From Archangium lansingense (GTDB taxonomy: Bacteria; Myxococcota; Myxococcia; Myxococcales; Myxococcaceae), in NCBI RefSeq assembly GCF_026626635.1, contig NZ_JAPNKA010000001.1, positions 8,432,001-8,496,000 on the forward strand: a stretch of DNA of 64,000 nt. The letters run 5' to 3'. Both the position numbers and the translations under genes were made by a program. Below the pieces are notes generated by a model. It was not told where the DNA came from. It saw only the letters and a program-made list of their open reading frames with translations, and ran no database searches. This document shows positions 52,108 to 60,700 of this stretch, one piece after another. Numbering within the stretch: position 1 is the stretch's first letter; each line of letters starts with the position of its first letter.

Positions 52108-53793
52108 ATGAACATCATGCCCCAACCGTACGAGCCAGCCTGCGCTCAGAGCACGGCACAAACACAAAGCGGTGGTAGACGCTTCGTCATCTCCCATCTG
52201 CGCGCGGTCCACGGCTCCCGCCAGTCGCGGCAGCGCTCGCTGGAGTCCTTCGACAAGAGCTTCAACGCACAGCTCCGGGGCTCCGTTGACGTGCTGGGCG
52301 AGCATGCTCCCATGGACGACGAGGGACGGCGGGTCATCCTCTGCGAGGGGGATCCCCAGGAAATGCTCACCAGGTGGCCTCAGATGCCAGCCGACTCGAT
52401 CATCGAGCCCGAGGTCCTGAAAACGCCCCTGGTCGCCCCCCCGGCAATCATCAGGCTCATGGCTGCACAGTCCCCGACGCCCACCTCCTCGCAAGCGGGA
52501 AGCGGCGCGTCCTTCACGGCGAGACTGACCCTGAGGGGAGCCCCACTGGGTGGCGCTTCGGTGCTCCTACTACTCCTGCGCATCCCTCCGCCCTTCTTCT
52601 ACCCGTGGGGCTACTTGCCCTGGATGGCGGCTGGCGCAGCGCAGTCCTCGGTCCTTGTGACTGGCACCACAAACGCGAACGGCGAGGTGAAGCTGGATTA
52701 CGACCCACTGAGCTGGCGCCCCAGCGGGATGGTGCTCGCTCCACGTGATTCAGCTTGGGGTGTGGAGTTCATGAACCCCTTGTCGGGGATGAGCTACGAG
52801 CTGCCCCCGCTCCCCCAGGAGGGCCCGCTGGGCTGGTGGCACCATCTGGTCGGGGTGTCACGGTTCTCGGCGACCCGAGGAAGTGGCATACGCATCGGCG
52901 TCATTGACACCGGTATCGGACCCCACCCGTACCTGTCCCACGTGAAAGGGATTGGCGCCTTCATCGACGGTGCCTACCAGGATGCTCCGGAGATGACCGC
53001 GGACGTGGAGCAGCACGGCACGCATGTCTGCGGCATCATCGGAGCCTTGCCTCCCGACGGCTCCAGAGACTACGGGGGCATAGCTCCTGGAGCGGACGTC
53101 TTCGTGGCCCGCGTCTTCAAGGCGGCAACGGGCTCCACCCCAACGAACTCCAACCAAGGAGATCTCGCCAACGCCATTGACACACTCTCCAGCAAGCATC
53201 AGGTGGACCTGATCAACCTGAGCCTGGGCGGAGCCCCCTCGCTGCTCGAGCAGGACGCCATCGCCTTTGCCCAGCAGAATGGAACGCTCTGCATCTGCGC
53301 CGCGGGCAATGAGAGCGGCGCCGCCATCGCCTACCCCGCCGCCTATCCCCAGTGCGTCGCGGTCTCCGCCCTCGGCCTGCTGGGGGCCGCGCCCGCGGGC
53401 ACCACCGCCGCGCTCAACCTGCCCTCCACGCCCGACAAGTACACGTGGAATGGCCTGTTCCTGGCGAGCTTCAGCAGTGTGGGGCCGCAGATGGCCTGCA
53501 CCGCTCCCGGCAACGGAATCATCTCGACCGTGCCCGCCAGCCAGGATGCTCCCAAACCCTATGCAGCCCTCAGCGGCACCTCAATGGCGGCTCCCGTTGC
53601 CACCGCCACGCTCGCGGTGCTCCTCTCCGAGGATGCCCGCTACAAGGAGCTGCCTCGAGATGAGTTCCGGGCCGCCTACGCTCGCACGGCCCTCCTGCGC
53701 AACCTCATCTCCATTGGGCTGAACCCGATGTACCAGGGCTGGGGCGTCGTGCGGGACCAGTCCCTGCACGCCGGACAGAGCCCGAGAGGATGA
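52108..53793 (+). CDS. Subtilisin-like serine protease (S8)
   Basis: 561 residues from ATG 52108 (upstream in-frame GTG at 52096 possible). No obvious signal peptide. N-terminal 270 residues: a propeptide-like part (GGRRFVISHLRAV ... RRVILCEGDPQEML) and an Ig-like domain with a hydrophobic stretch (LLLLLRIPPPFFYPWGYL). The peptidase domain has Asp in GIRIGVIDTGIGPHP, His in QHGTHVCGIIGA, the oxyanion Asn in CAAGNESGAA and Ser in LSGTSMAAPVATA, so it should be active. It overlaps a small downstream gene that resembles a propeptide/inhibitor. Possible roles: processing of the peptide product or export-linked cleavage. Confidence 0.9.
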   Translation: MNIMPQPYEPACAQSTAQTQSGGRRFVISHLRAVHGSRQSRQRSLESFDKSFNAQLRGSVDVLGEHAPMDDEGRRVILCEGDPQEMLTRWPQMPADSIIEPEVLKTPLVAPPAIIRLMAAQSPTPTSSQAGSGASFTARLTLRGAPLGGASVLLLLLRIPPPFFYPWGYLPWMAAGAAQSSVLVTGTTNANGEVKLDYDPLSWRPSGMVLAPRDSAWGVEFMNPLSGMSYELPPLPQEGPLGWWHHLVGVSRFSATRGSGIRIGVIDTGIGPHPYLSHVKGIGAFIDGAYQDAPEMTADVEQHGTHVCGIIGALPPDGSRDYGGIAPGADVFVARVFKAATGSTPTNSNQGDLANAIDTLSSKHQVDLINLSLGGAPSLLEQDAIAFAQQNGTLCICAAGNESGAAIAYPAAYPQCVAVSALGLLGAAPAGTTAALNLPSTPDKYTWNGLFLASFSSVGPQMACTAPGNGIISTVPASQDAPKPYAALSGTSMAAPVATATLAVLLSEDARYKELPRDEFRAAYARTALLRNLISIGLNPMYQGWGVVRDQSLHAGQSPRG

Positions 53794-53795
53794 CC

Positions 53796-54026
53796 ATGAC
53801 CTCTCAGAACAAAAAACGCTACGTCATCGCAGTGAAGCACCATGCGAATCCGACGAAGCCGGAATGGCAGGAGCGCGTGGCGCTCGTGCCCGGCGTCTCG
53901 CTCGTTGGAGCCACTCCGCGCCGAATGCAGGTGGATGCCTCCACGGAGGCAATCGAGCAGGTCTCGCAGTCGCTCGGAGATGAGTTCCTCATCGAGGAAC
54001 TCATGGGGCGCACTCCGGGAAGCTGA
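53796..54026 (+). CDS. Small I9-like propeptide/inhibitor partner of the subtilase
   Basis: About 76 residues. ATG 53796 is preferred because GAGAGG lies 6 nt upstream; ATG 53790 overlaps the subtilase stop. The pattern RYVIAVKHHAN ... VALVPGVSLVGATPRRMQVDASTEAIEQVSQSLGDEFLIEELM alternates strand-helix-strand-strand-helix-strand, as in inhibitor I9/subtilisin propeptide domains. A separate gene for such a domain implies action in trans, as foldase or inhibitor of the coupled protease. Similarity is by pattern only. Confidence 0.55.
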   Translation: MTSQNKKRYVIAVKHHANPTKPEWQERVALVPGVSLVGATPRRMQVDASTEAIEQVSQSLGDEFLIEELMGRTPGS

Positions 54027-54206
54027 GTTCCCCGGGATGGGCACACGCGGAACTCCCCTCTTCGCCAGAGCATCCCTCGACCTGCTCGCCGCCTCTTCTG
54101 GCACGACCCGCCAACGCGCGCGGGTTCTCATATTCTTTGCTTCGAAAAAAGGGGGGCGCTAGACTTCCCTAAACCCGACACAATGTCATGACACAAGGGG
54201 GGGACC

Positions 54207-56126
54207 GTGCAGCAGAAGAGCCAGGCACAGGTGCTAAGCATCACGCAGAAGGGTTTCACGACTCTTTCCATCTCCAACAAGCTGCTGTCATTGCGCGCCC
54301 CCATCTGGGAGCGGCAGAGCGGAAAGGAAGTGACGCGGCCAGCTGCCTTCAAGCTGGGCGCGAGCCCCGCCGTGCTGCGGGTGCGTCTTGAGGCGCAGAA
54401 GGTCGACGCCGGCGCTGGATACGAGCTTCGTGGCTCACACGCTGGGGTGCTGCTCTTCTCCGGACCGGTGGACGGCAAGGCCCTGAGCAACGGGGCCGCA
54501 GAGGCCGACGTCTCGCTGAGTTCCCCTCCCGAGCGGTTCATGGCGATCCAGGGAGGCATCCGCTGGGCCCTCTCTGGGGCGGGCACGACGATAGACCTCG
54601 GGGAGACGCAACTCGAGCTCTATTGGGTGCCAGCGGATGCGGACGCCCCGTACCTCCGAGGAATGCCCGTGGAGTTGCTGCGGGATGTGAAGAGCGCACT
54701 GGACGCGCCTGGCGCGCGGACGCTCTCGGTGGCGAACAACACGCTGAGCTTCCTGCGGGATGGCGTGAGCGAAAACCTGCCGACGGACGTCAAGAGCGTG
54801 GTCGAGTGGTGCTTCAGTCGCAACCCGCCGCGTTACGACGTCTGGCAGGGGGCAAACCATTTCACCGCCATCCCCAACTACCCCAACTTCGACAACGTCA
54901 CCCTCTACCTCTCGCGCTACCTCGCCGCGATCAAGCAGCCGAATACGATCTGCAACTGCTATGATCAGGCCGCCGTGCTCCAGTACTACCTGCGCACGAT
55001 TGGCGTGACCAATGTGAAGTACTGCTTCATGAAGCCGTTCGGGTACATGGCCAAGACGAACCTCATTGGCCGGGGCACGTGCAACAACCCGTTCTACATG
55101 TCGAACAACACCGAGCCCGTCGTGGCCGACTCGGATCCGAAGCGCACCGCCTTCGGCAACCACGCCTTCTGCTTCCTGGTGGACAAGGGCAATATCGCCG
55201 ACTCGTGCGCGGGCCCCCACGTGGGCGATCAATCCGTCGCGGTCTACGTCGACGAGGCCACAGACGGCAACACTCCCAACCCTCCTCGGATCCGCCGGGG
55301 AACGGCCGCTGACATCAGCTACTACACGGGCGTGACAAAGGTGAACCAGGTCATGAGCAGCCCTCGCGAGGCAGACGAACTCGTGTCTTTCAAGTCGGCC
55401 GTGGACTTCAACGAGAAGGCCCTTCCGGCAGCCCCGGGCAAGGGCGTGGCCTGCGAGTGGCCCGATCCGCGCCAGGCGCCGGTCCTGAGTGGTGGGGGCT
55501 GGGATCTGAGCTACGAGGAGATCCTGGGCGGACCCAGGGAGGCGCTCAGGTTCTGGAGGCTGCAGCGCAAGGACGCGGAGATCTCCATCTCCATCTACGT
55601 CGCGAGCGACACCGCCGAGACCGCGCAGCACCGCTTCGTGAACCTGGGCTCGACCCACCAGCTCGACCGACCCGTGTTCACCAAGGGGCCCGCGACCCTG
55701 GGACAGTCCGCGGCGATGTTCAAGGGCACCGGGCGCTCGCGCTACTTGTGGGTCTTCCATAACGTCACGTTCGACCTGCAGGCGACCAACACGGACGTCG
55801 ATCTCGAGGCGCTGGCCCACTGGCTGCAAAGCAAGGCGGCCGCCGCCGTGGTCTCCGATCTCCAGGCGCACCTGCCGCCGGTCGACGCGGCCCCCCCGGG
55901 GCCCCCTGTCCAGGTGGGCGACACGTTCACCATCAACGTCCAGGCCAGGCCGGAACACCTCGTCGAGCCGCTCAGCGAGCCCACCACCCTGCGTCTGGTT
56001 GATGAGCAGGCCGGGGCGCTCACGTTCCGGGCCGAGCGCACGGGCGAGCACGAGGTGACCGTGGTCACCGTGGATCCGCGCACGCTCCTGGTCTCCTCCA
56101 AGAAGGTCATCGTCCCCATCCGATGA
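54207..56126 (+). CDS. Protein with transglutaminase-like domain
   Basis: 639 residues from GTG 54207 (AAGGGGGGGACC just upstream). No signal peptide. After a beta-rich N-terminal domain, residues about 195-365 show a transglutaminase-like cysteine catalytic core: TICNCYDQAAVLQYYLRTIG (Cys, followed by a helix) and RTAFGNHAFCFLVD (His), with a later Asp in SVAVYVDEATDG. The C-terminal 100 residues form an Ig-like domain. The stop overlaps the start of the glutaminase gene (ATGA). It could cross-link, deamidate or hydrolyse peptide substrates. Medium confidence in the fold. Confidence 0.62.
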   Translation: MQQKSQAQVLSITQKGFTTLSISNKLLSLRAPIWERQSGKEVTRPAAFKLGASPAVLRVRLEAQKVDAGAGYELRGSHAGVLLFSGPVDGKALSNGAAEADVSLSSPPERFMAIQGGIRWALSGAGTTIDLGETQLELYWVPADADAPYLRGMPVELLRDVKSALDAPGARTLSVANNTLSFLRDGVSENLPTDVKSVVEWCFSRNPPRYDVWQGANHFTAIPNYPNFDNVTLYLSRYLAAIKQPNTICNCYDQAAVLQYYLRTIGVTNVKYCFMKPFGYMAKTNLIGRGTCNNPFYMSNNTEPVVADSDPKRTAFGNHAFCFLVDKGNIADSCAGPHVGDQSVAVYVDEATDGNTPNPPRIRRGTAADISYYTGVTKVNQVMSSPREADELVSFKSAVDFNEKALPAAPGKGVACEWPDPRQAPVLSGGGWDLSYEEILGGPREALRFWRLQRKDAEISISIYVASDTAETAQHRFVNLGSTHQLDRPVFTKGPATLGQSAAMFKGTGRSRYLWVFHNVTFDLQATNTDVDLEALAHWLQSKAAAAVVSDLQAHLPPVDAAPPGPPVQVGDTFTINVQARPEHLVEPLSEPTTLRLVDEQAGALTFRAERTGEHEVTVVTVDPRTLLVSSKKVIVPIR

Positions 56127-57223
56127 GCCACCGACTCGTTCGAATCCCGAGAAGCCTCAGGGGGTTGACCCTGCTGTTGACGCTGGCGGCCATGGGATGC
56201 CGGCCGCCGAGCGTCTCCATCCAACCCGGCCTCGGCGCGAGGCAGGGGCAGGCACGGGCCACCAGTTGCCCCACCTGCCCGCTGCCCACGCCCGAGGAGT
56301 TCACCCGAGTGCTTCAGGAGGCCTACCTCCGGTACAAGGATTTGAACGAGGGCAAGAACGCCGACTACATCCCCGCGCTCGCCAAGGTGGATCCCTCCCT
56401 GTTCGGCATCGCCATCGTCACCGTGAAGGGAGACGTCTACGAGGTGGGGCAGTCCCAGCATCCCTTCGCCATCGAGTCCATCTCGAAGCTGTTCGTGCTC
56501 AGCCGGGTGATGAACCAGCTGGGAGCGGACGAGTTGGAGAAGCGTGTCGGCGTCGAGCCCTCGGGAATGCCCTTCAACTCGGTGCTGGCGGTCGAGCTCA
56601 TCCCCAACCACACGGCCAACCCCTTCGTGAACGCGGGCGCGATGGCCACCACCGGTCTCGTGCGCGGTGGCACGCAGGATGAGCGGTGGGCGGAGATCCT
56701 CGGTACGATGGAGGCTTTCGCCAACCGCTCGCTCCCCGTGGACCAGGAGGTCTATCGCTCGGAGTCGGAGACGAACTCGCACAACAAGGGCATCGCCCAG
56801 TTGCTCCTGAGCTACGGACGCATGCAGGGCGACGTGCTCGGGGCGGTGGACCTGTATACCCGGCAGTGCTCCGTCTCGATCTCGGCCCGGGATCTGGCGG
56901 TGATGGGGGCCACGCTCGCCAATGAGGGGGTCAACCCCCTGAGCAGCAAGCGGGTGGTGGCGCGAGAGAACATCCCTCACATCCTGGCGGTGATGATGAT
57001 GAACGGACTCTATGACGCGTCTGGCGGGTGGGCCTTCCGCGTGGGGCTGCCCGGCAAGAGTGGCGTCGGGGGAGGTCTCGTGGCGGTGGTGCCCAACCGC
57101 TATGCCATCGCCGCCTTCTCCCCCCCACTCGACGCGTATGGCAACAGTGTGCGGGGCCAGCGGGCCATCGAATACATTGCGAGCACGCTCGGGGCCAATG
57201 TCTTCATCGGAACCGGGCCGTAA
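56123..57223 (+). CDS. glsA: Lipoprotein glutaminase (GlsA type)
   Basis: 366 residues. Start overlaps the previous stop. Lipoprotein signal LTLLLTLAAMGC (lipobox AAMGC). Serine-dependent beta-lactamase-like glutaminase: nucleophile Ser-x-x-Lys in IESISKLFVLS, GMPFNSVLAVEL, NPFVNAGAMATTGL, SESETNSHNKGIAQLL, YTRQCSVSISARDLAVMGATLAN and LPGKSGVGGGLVAVVP are the standard motifs. GlsA enzymes are normally cytoplasmic; the lipid-anchor signal here is unusual and places it at the envelope. Converts glutamine to glutamate and ammonia. Confidence 0.93.
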   Translation: MSHRLVRIPRSLRGLTLLLTLAAMGCRPPSVSIQPGLGARQGQARATSCPTCPLPTPEEFTRVLQEAYLRYKDLNEGKNADYIPALAKVDPSLFGIAIVTVKGDVYEVGQSQHPFAIESISKLFVLSRVMNQLGADELEKRVGVEPSGMPFNSVLAVELIPNHTANPFVNAGAMATTGLVRGGTQDERWAEILGTMEAFANRSLPVDQEVYRSESETNSHNKGIAQLLLSYGRMQGDVLGAVDLYTRQCSVSISARDLAVMGATLANEGVNPLSSKRVVARENIPHILAVMMMNGLYDASGGWAFRVGLPGKSGVGGGLVAVVPNRYAIAAFSPPLDAYGNSVRGQRAIEYIASTLGANVFIGTGP

Positions 57224-57671
57224 GCGATACCGCCTCCGAAGCCGCCCCCCGGCGCGGGAGTCACCGCGGCTGGCGTGATGTTGAACAAGCAACAAGCGCC
57301 CCCGCTCCCCCGCCCCCAGCCGCTCCACTCATGCTGGGGTGGCGGGGGCAGGCGTGTGCCCCAGGCGGCTGCACGGCCGCTCTTCCGTGAGGCACCGCCT
57401 AGAATCAAACACTTCATCAAACACTTCATTGTCCTGTCGCCGCCACGAAGGCACGGTCTTTCACGGGGCGGGCGAGCGCAGCCGTACAATCGGTGCGCGG
57501 CCAGCGTCTGTCCACTGCATTTGGACATACCCACCACCGAACCAGGGTTCGGGCCGGTGAGCAGTACCTGGCCGCGGGTGTGCCCCAGCACATCTCGCAC
57601 GGCAAGCTGCGCTCTCAGGTGCCCTCGCGCGCGACTGCCTTCACTTCCAGTCAACACACACACACTCAGAG
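57224..57671. other. Unassigned stretch before the NRPS promoter
   Basis: No coding frame I can support. A short tandem repeat TCAAACACTTCA occurs twice in a row at 57403-57428. The rest is GC-rich with poor codon structure in all frames and may be remnant DNA from earlier insertions. Confidence 0.4.
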
Positions 57672-57700
57672 TTGACAGCTTAAATACGTGGGTGTAAACC
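57672..57700 (+). promoter_or_regulatory. Putative promoter of the NRPS gene
   Basis: TTGACA at 57672-57677 and TGTAAA 15 bp on (or TAAACC at 17 bp), 81 bp before the NRPS start codon. The same two boxes with the same spacing are kept in the relic copy at 49160-49186, which supports them as functional elements. Confidence 0.5.
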
Positions 57701-57752
57701 CGTTCGCCCATTGGCAACCACGCTGGTGACCACTCGAGGGGGGCGGGACTGA

Positions 57753-60700
57753 ATGACCAACAAGGTGCTCTCGCTCGCTCCTGTCTCCGAGCAATCACTC
57801 GTTTTTCCCGCGTCGTTCGCGCAAGAGCGTTTGTGGTTCCTTGAGCGCCTGAAAGCGGGCACGGCCGTCTACAACATGCCGGTCTGGCTCCCTCTACCGG
57901 GTCCGCTCAGCCCAGGGATTCTTGAACGCTGCTTGGGCGAGCTCGTACGACGGCACGAGTCGCTGCGCACGACATTCGCGACGGAATCCGGTCGTCCCGT
58001 CCAGGTCGTGTCTCCGCCCCGTCCGCTGCCGTTGGCGACGGTCGACCTTCGACGATTTCCGCAGCACGAGCGTCAGGCGCGCCTTGTCAGTCTCGCGGCC
58101 ACCGAGAGCCGGCGCCCCTTCGACATCGCCCGCGGCCCCCTCCTCCGCGCGACGCTCTATCGCCTCTCCGCGAACGACCACTTCCTGCTCCTGGTGCTCC
58201 ACCATCTCATCGCGGACGCGTGGTCCATTGAAGGGCTGGTCCGCGAGCTCGGGCAGCTGTACGCAGCGTTCAACGCGGGGGAGCCGTCGCCTCTCGAGCC
58301 TCTGGCACTCCAATACGCGGATTGGGCGTGCTGGCAGCGTGAGCGCTTGGACGCTGGCTCGTTGGATGTCGAGCTCGCGTTCTGGCGAGCCCAGCTCGCC
58401 GGGGCTCCCACCGTGCTCGACCTGTCCTCCGCCCGCGCGCGGCCCGCGGTGCCGAGTTACCTCGGAGGGCAGGAATCGTTCGTCGTGGACGCGGAGCTCA
58501 CCGAGCGGTTGCGCGCCCTGAGCCAGCGCCACGGGTGCTCGCTGTACATGACTCTCCTCGCGGCATTCGCGACCGTGCTGAGCCGGCATGCCGCCCAAGC
58601 CGATCTGCTCATCGGAAGCCCGGTGACCAACCGGAATCGCCCGGAGCTCGAGTCCATCATCGGGTTGTTCGTGAATACCGTCGTCCTGCGCGTCAACCTT
58701 CGTGGTACGGCGACGGTGAGCGAGCTGCTCGAGCAGGTCCGAGCGATGGTGCTCGATGTTCATGCGCACGCCGAGGTCCCCCTGGAGCGGATCCTCGAGG
58801 CCGTGCAGCCCGAGCGCAGTGTGGGTCGCCACCCCCTCTTCCAGGTGTTCTTCTCCTTCCAGAAGAGCGCATCACCCACGTCGGTTGGGGAGGCCGGGGG
58901 GCGTGGACAGACCGCTCCGCTCGCTCCTCCGACGACCGGGACGTCGAAGTTCGATCTCAGCCTGCTGATGACGGACACCCCCCATGGGCTGGCAGGCGCC
59001 TGGGAGTACTCCGCCGATTTGTTCGACGCCGCGCGCATCCTCCGGCTGAACACTCACTTCAACAGGATCCTGGCTGCCTTCGTCGAATCGCCCCACGCAC
59101 GCGTGAGCGCCCTGACGATGATGGAGGCCTCGGAGGAGCAGGCGATCATCGCCTGGGAGGGCGAAGCGCGGAACCAGGAAGACACTCGAACCGTCGAGTC
59201 ATGGGACCGCATCCACGACCGTGTCGTGGCGCGATCGCGGCTCACGCCCAACGCTGTCGCGGTCGAGGCCGGAGGCGAGACTGTCACCTTCGCGCAGTTG
59301 GTCGCGCGCGCCACGGCGCTCTCCGAACGTCTGCGTGCGCGCGGGATCCGGCCCGAGGAGCGCGTGGGCGTCCTCATGCGGCGCAATGCGAACCTCGTCG
59401 TCTCGCTGTTGGGGGTTCTCCAGGCGGGAGCCGCATATGTTCCTCTCGATCCAACGCATCCACGGGAGCGGCTGGGCTACATCGCCACCGACGCGGGTCT
59501 GACGTGGGTGGTCTCGGAAGAGGCACTCGCCGCGTACCTTCCGCCCGGCGTGAAACCGCTGTTCCTCGACCAGGCCGACGACGTCCAGCCAGGCGTTTTG
59601 CCGCCCGTAGTCACGCAGTCGGGCAACCTTGCCTACGTTCTCTATACCTCGGGAACGACCGGCCGCCCGAAGGGTGTGGCGGTGCCGCATGGGAGCGTCA
59701 CGGCGATGCTGGACTGGGCGGAGGCCACCTTCGATGCCCAGGAGTACGCTCGCGTACTGGCTTCGACGTCGATCTGTTTCGACATCTCCGTGTTCGAGCT
59801 CTTCCTCCCCCTGACCCAGGGAGGAACCATCGTCCTCGTCGACAACATCCTCACGCTCGCTTCGCCGGAAGCGCCGGATGTCACGCTGATCAACACCGTG
59901 CCCTCGGCCATGAGGGAACTGCTGCGGCTCTGGCGGCCCGGACCCTCGCTCCGGACGGTGAACCTCGCCGGCGAGCCCCTCGCGCGGGATCTCGTGCAGC
60001 GCCTGCACGAGCGGGCGCCGGGGGTGATTGTCAACAACCTCTACGGCCCGACGGAGACCACGGTCTACTCCACGGGGATTCGGGTGGAGTCGTCGGATCC
60101 GGCCATTCCGCCCATCGGTCGGCCGATCGATGGAACCGTCGTGTACGTGCTCGATGAGCGCCTGTCGCGAGTGCCCGTGGGGGTCCCAGGCGAACTCTAC
60201 ATCACTGGCGCTGGGGTAGCCCGAGGGTATCTCGGAAACCCCGCGTTCACCGCCGAGCGCTACGTGCCCGATCCCTTCTTGAGCACGCCGGGCGCGCGCA
60301 TGTATCGCACCGGCGACCTCGTGTTCTGGCGTACTGACGGCGCTCTCGAGTACCGGGGCCGCATCGATCATCAGGTGAAGCTGCGGGGGCAGCGCCTCGA
60401 GCTGGGTGAAATCGAGTCGGCGCTCCGGGAGCATCCGCGCGTGCGTGACGCGGTCGTCGTGCTGCGCGACTCTCCGACGGGGGACGCTCGACTCATCGCC
60501 TACGTGACCGCGGACGCGCAGGTGCCGGACGAGCTCGATGCCCTCGCGCGGCGCACGCTGCCGCCGTACATGGTCCCGTCGCAGATCGTCTTCCTCGACG
60601 AACTGCCGAGGACCACCAGCGGCAAGGTGGACCGTGCGGCCCTGCCTCGCCCCGCGCAGGAGTCCGCGGTGGCATCGCGCGCTCCACGGACGGAGACCGA

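Noticed and set aside
57100..57798. Minus-strand frame across the glutaminase end and the NRPS promoter
   Set aside because: Overlaps two supported genes antisense, has no domain motif, and contains the duplicated NRPS promoter boxes.
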